The notes under the pieces were generated by a model. That model was not told the origin of the DNA and did not search any database. It worked only from the letters and a program-made list of their open reading frames with translations. A stretch of 64,000 nucleotides of DNA from Chloroflexi bacterium 54-19 (GTDB lineage Bacteria > Chloroflexota > Chloroflexia > Chloroheliales > Chloroheliaceae), in NCBI GenBank assembly GCA_001898225.1, contig MKTJ01000058.1, positions 128,132 to 192,131 on the forward strand, read 5' to 3'. The position numbers and the translations under genes were made by a program. Shown here one piece after another: positions 61,543 to 64,000 of this stretch. How positions within the stretch are numbered: the stretch's first letter is position 1; every line of letters starts with the position of its first letter.

Positions 61543-62568
61543 TTAGACGTTGACGTTGCCCCAGCGTATAATCGCCGCGCCCCAGGCAAAGCCGCCGCCG
61601 AACCCGGCCACGCCGACCCGCATCCCTTCTTTAAGGACGTTCTCGTGGACGGCGTCGTGGAGGGCAATTGGAATAGAAGCGCTGCTGGTATTGCCGTAGC
61701 GTTCGAGGTTCTTATAAACCTTGGCGGGGGACAGGTTGAGCCGGGCGCGGACGCCTTCGATAATCCGGGCGTTGGCCTGGTGGGCTACCATCAAATCCAC
61801 GTCATCAAGCTGGAAATCTCCCATTTTAAGGGCTTGCTGGAAGGAGTCGGCCATACCCCGGACCGCGCTTTTAAAGACTTCCGCGCCGTTCATCTTGATA
61901 TAGTGCTGGCGGTCGCGGATGGTTTGTTCGGAGGCGGGCATTTTGGAGCCGCCCGCCGGTATCAGGAGGTCACAGGCTTTAGTGCCATCGCTTCTGAGGA
62001 CAACCGATTCAATTTCTCCCAGGGCCGGGGTGTCACCGTAAGCGGCCTGGACCACCACCGCGCCCGCGCCATCCCCAAAAAGGACGCAGGTCGAGCGGTC
62101 CGTCCAATCGGCCACCCTGGACATTGTTTCGGCCCCGATAACCAGGACATTCCGGGCCATCCCGCTCGTAACGTAGGCTTTCGCTACACTCAGGCCGTAG
62201 ACGAACCCGGCGCAAGCGGCTTCCAGGTCAAAGGCCCCGGCCCCGTTCGCGCCAACCTCGGCCTGGACCAGGGCGGCGGTGCTGGGGAAGACATATTCCG
62301 GCGTAACGGTCGCGCAAATGACCAGGTCGAGTTGTTCGCCCGGCAGATTGGCCGAAGCAAGGGCCTGTTGGGCGGCCTTAAGCGCCATGTCGAAAGTGCT
62401 TTCTTCGGGGGCGGCAATCCGGCGTTCGCGGATGCCGGTGCGCTGGACAATCCATTCGTCCGAAGTGTCTACAAAAGTGGCGAGTTCATTATTAGTTAAA
62501 ATTTTTGAAGGAAGATATACCCCCAGCCCGGTAATAGCAGCGCGGGGCAACCTGGTCTGATTATTCAA
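61543..62568 (-). CDS. fabH: 3-oxoacyl-ACP synthase III
   Basis: 341 residues. Catalytic triad C119 (EAACAGFVYG), H263 (VAHQANARII) and N293 (YGNTSSASIP) is complete. It starts fatty-acid chains by joining acyl-CoA and malonyl-ACP. N-terminal ITGLGVYLPSKILTN is typical. The start is a TTG with GAGGAG nine bases before. It stands apart from fabF at 35006 and from other fab genes. The divergent spacer to the next gene carries a promoter for the opposite strand. Confidence 0.94.
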   Translation of the reverse strand: MNNQTRLPRAAITGLGVYLPSKILTNNELATFVDTSDEWIVQRTGIRERRIAAPEESTFDMALKAAQQALASANLPGEQLDLVICATVTPEYVFPSTAALVQAEVGANGAGAFDLEAACAGFVYGLSVAKAYVTSGMARNVLVIGAETMSRVADWTDRSTCVLFGDGAGAVVVQAAYGDTPALGEIESVVLRSDGTKACDLLIPAGGSKMPASEQTIRDRQHYIKMNGAEVFKSAVRGMADSFQQALKMGDFQLDDVDLMVAHQANARIIEGVRARLNLSPAKVYKNLERYGNTSSASIPIALHDAVHENVLKEGMRVGVAGFGGGFAWGAAIIRWGNVNV

Positions 62569-62711
62569 GCCTACTAACTCCTCTTTATCCGCTAATTTTT
62601 TTGTATTTACATGCCTTTTGCTAAATTGAGCAGGATTATTACTATCTCATTATACGGAAGTTTAAGGCGTGCGTCTACCCTTTGCTAAAACTTCAGGTTT
62701 AAAATAGTTAG

Positions 62712-62740
62712 TTTACTTGGACAAATCCCTATTATATAAT
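62712..62740 (+). promoter_or_regulatory. Promoter of the exported PPC-repeat gene
   Basis: TTTACT, a 17-bp spacer and TATAAT (62735-62740), 55 bases before the ATG at 62796. Confidence 0.6.
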
Positions 62741-62795
62741 TGAACGGCAGTTCATTTTCCCAATCAGCCTGGAATATAACTTTACAAGAGAAAAA

Positions 62796-64000
62796 ATGCA
62801 TAAAAATCAACGAAATGCCCCTGGCGTCCCTGAAATTATGCGACCCCGTCCCACCGGCCTGTCTTCCCGCTACCGCAGCCGCAATTTCAAGCTGGCCCGG
62901 TTAATGGCCCTGGTGGTGCTGGTCCTGACCCTGGTAATAACAGTTTTCGGTAACGCTGGTTTGCAGTCCGGGACCGGCTCAACCCAGGGGGGGTACGGCC
63001 AGGCTGCCGCTGCCACCCCGCCGCCGGTCAGTAACCAACTGCCGTTGAATTTGCCCCAATCTAAAGAGGAAGCCCAGGCTTTTGAGGCGCAACACAGGTC
63101 GCCCTATAACTTTGATACCCTGACCCAGATGCGACTGCAAAGAGCGGTAGCCCTGGGCGAGCTTCCGGCTTCGGTCCTCGACCAGCCCCAAAAGGCCCCG
63201 GTCGCCACCCCCGCCGCGCCCTTAAACTCACCCTTTAGCACGCCCACGCCGACCAATTCGGCTTACTCGAACGGCAATTCGAGTCTCTTTGTCTTTAACC
63301 CGACCGCCACGCCGAATGTTTCTGCGTGTGGTAGCGACCCCGGCGACGACATTTTTGAACAGGATAACACGGTTTCGTCGGCCAGGGATGTTACCGGCTC
63401 GGTCGCCCCGTCTCTCAAGGAAACCCATACCCTGCGGACCGTCAGCAGCTTCCCGGCTAAAGACCCGGCTTTTGACGGCGACCAGGATTGGATTAAAATC
63501 CATCTCATAGCCAACACGACCTATACCTTTGCGACGGATAACCTCAAACCGGATTACCCGGTCACGGTGGATACGGTTATCGAGTTGTACCGGGGTCCGG
63601 CCACGGGCACGCCTACTTCCGTTAACGACCTTACCCCCATCAATGCCAACGACGATATAAGCTCCAGCGATTTTGCTTCCAGCCTGACCTATACCGCCTC
63701 CGCTGCTGATGCCGCCAACGGGGTTTATTTCTACCTGCGGGTCTATGGCAAACCGAACGTCAGTTGTTTTGGCACTTACGACCTGATTGTCACTTACAGC
63801 ACGGTCCCGACCGTAACCCCGACCGCCACCGTAACCCCCGTCGCCAGCACCTGCGCCGATGCTTACGAAAGCGACGATGCCCCGGCCTCGGCCAAAGAGT
63901 TGCGGGTCACTTACGGCACGACCCCGCCTTTCAACGGCCAGCCCGGCACGCCCGACTTTACCTCGACCAATAACAACGTCCAGGCCCACTTTATCTGCCC
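62796..64000 (+). CDS. Exported PPC-repeat surface protein (truncated by window end)
   Basis: Open from the ATG at 62796 through the last base (at least 401 codons). A basic head precedes one membrane helix or signal (LARLMALVVLVLTLVITVF), then a Pro/Thr-rich tether. The first pre-peptidase C-terminal (PPC)-like domain runs from about residue 180 (CGSDPGDDIFEQDN) to 335. A Thr/Pro/Val linker follows, and a second such domain opens with CADAYESDDAPASA. Each begins with Cys followed by acidic residues, so disulfides or Ca2+ binding are possible. A cell-surface adhesin or enzyme attachment role is likely; the C-terminal part is not in the window. Confidence 0.82.
   Translation, partial: MHKNQRNAPGVPEIMRPRPTGLSSRYRSRNFKLARLMALVVLVLTLVITVFGNAGLQSGTGSTQGGYGQAAAATPPPVSNQLPLNLPQSKEEAQAFEAQHRSPYNFDTLTQMRLQRAVALGELPASVLDQPQKAPVATPAAPLNSPFSTPTPTNSAYSNGNSSLFVFNPTATPNVSACGSDPGDDIFEQDNTVSSARDVTGSVAPSLKETHTLRTVSSFPAKDPAFDGDQDWIKIHLIANTTYTFATDNLKPDYPVTVDTVIELYRGPATGTPTSVNDLTPINANDDISSSDFASSLTYTASAADAANGVYFYLRVYGKPNVSCFGTYDLIVTYSTVPTVTPTATVTPVASTCADAYESDDAPASAKELRVTYGTTPPFNGQPGTPDFTSTNNNVQAHFIC

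Noticed and set aside
1..64000. CRISPR arrays, transposases, phage genes, rRNA
   Set aside because: No regularly spaced repeats, DDE or integrase motifs, or rRNA sequence were seen on either strand.

Overview
The window looks like chromosomal DNA of a Chloroflexota (Chloroflexi-type) bacterium. This is inferred from GC-rich coding sequence, the XRE/STAND, NHL-repeat and Pro/Thr-stalked surface proteins, no sign of an outer membrane, sugar ABC genes with Ala/Thr lipoprotein linkers, and frequent TTG/GTG starts that sit behind good ribosome sites. No transposase, phage gene or CRISPR array was seen. All family assignments were made by reading motifs; no database search was possible.

Region 1 (166-18904, all +) is the unusual part. 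It holds an XRE-STAND NTPase, then ten closely packed genes that combine ubiquitin-pathway folds with a type VII secretion (ESX) motor. In order these are a bitopic TPR protein, a JAMM protease fused to a UBC (E2) fold and a membrane anchor, a second and a third membrane-anchored UBC-fold protein, a ThiF/E1-like adenylating enzyme, a second bitopic TPR protein paralogous to the first, a scaffold with eight cytoplasmic TPQE-x-x-W-x-x-EKQ-type repeats, a lipoprotein, a secreted NHL protein, and a 1297-residue EccC-like double ATPase. All three UBC folds lack the E2 cysteine, and the E1-like protein lacks a crossover-loop cysteine. No ubiquitin-like modifier and no WXG100 substrate is visible. 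My inference is that this is one membrane machine in which E1/E2/JAMM folds have been recruited to an ESX-type motor. A bidirectional terminator closes the region.

Region 2 (19039-29898, all -) is a mannoside-utilisation operon. From its promoter it runs LacI regulator, sugar-binding lipoprotein, two permeases, GH130 phosphorylase, an 820-residue protein of unrecognised family, and a GH2 beta-mannosidase. A near-perfect sigma-70 promoter with a palindromic LacI operator at its start site lies upstream of lacI. A second operator lies about 375 bp further upstream.

Region 3 (30346-45342) is mixed: an APH(6)/hydroxyurea-type kinase, a Kef-like antiporter, a glycosyltransferase, fabF with an unusual N-terminal extension and structured leader, the holB-PSP1-HAD group, two tandem NHL proteins, a PP2C phosphatase, a CAT-anticodon tRNA with its own promoter, and AT-rich orphan genes.

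Region 4 (45343-64000) has aconitase, an oxidoreductase, a DUF815 ATPase, a HisI with an altered metal site, a DNA-linked radical SAM protein, DinB and VOC proteins, GlcF overlapping a nitronate-monooxygenase-like flavoprotein, a CarH-type B12 MerR regulator, a deaminase, an aminotransferase, FabH and a truncated exported PPC-repeat protein. Small palindromic repeats ending in TGTCATTC/GAATGACA are scattered through the intergenic spaces of regions 2-4.
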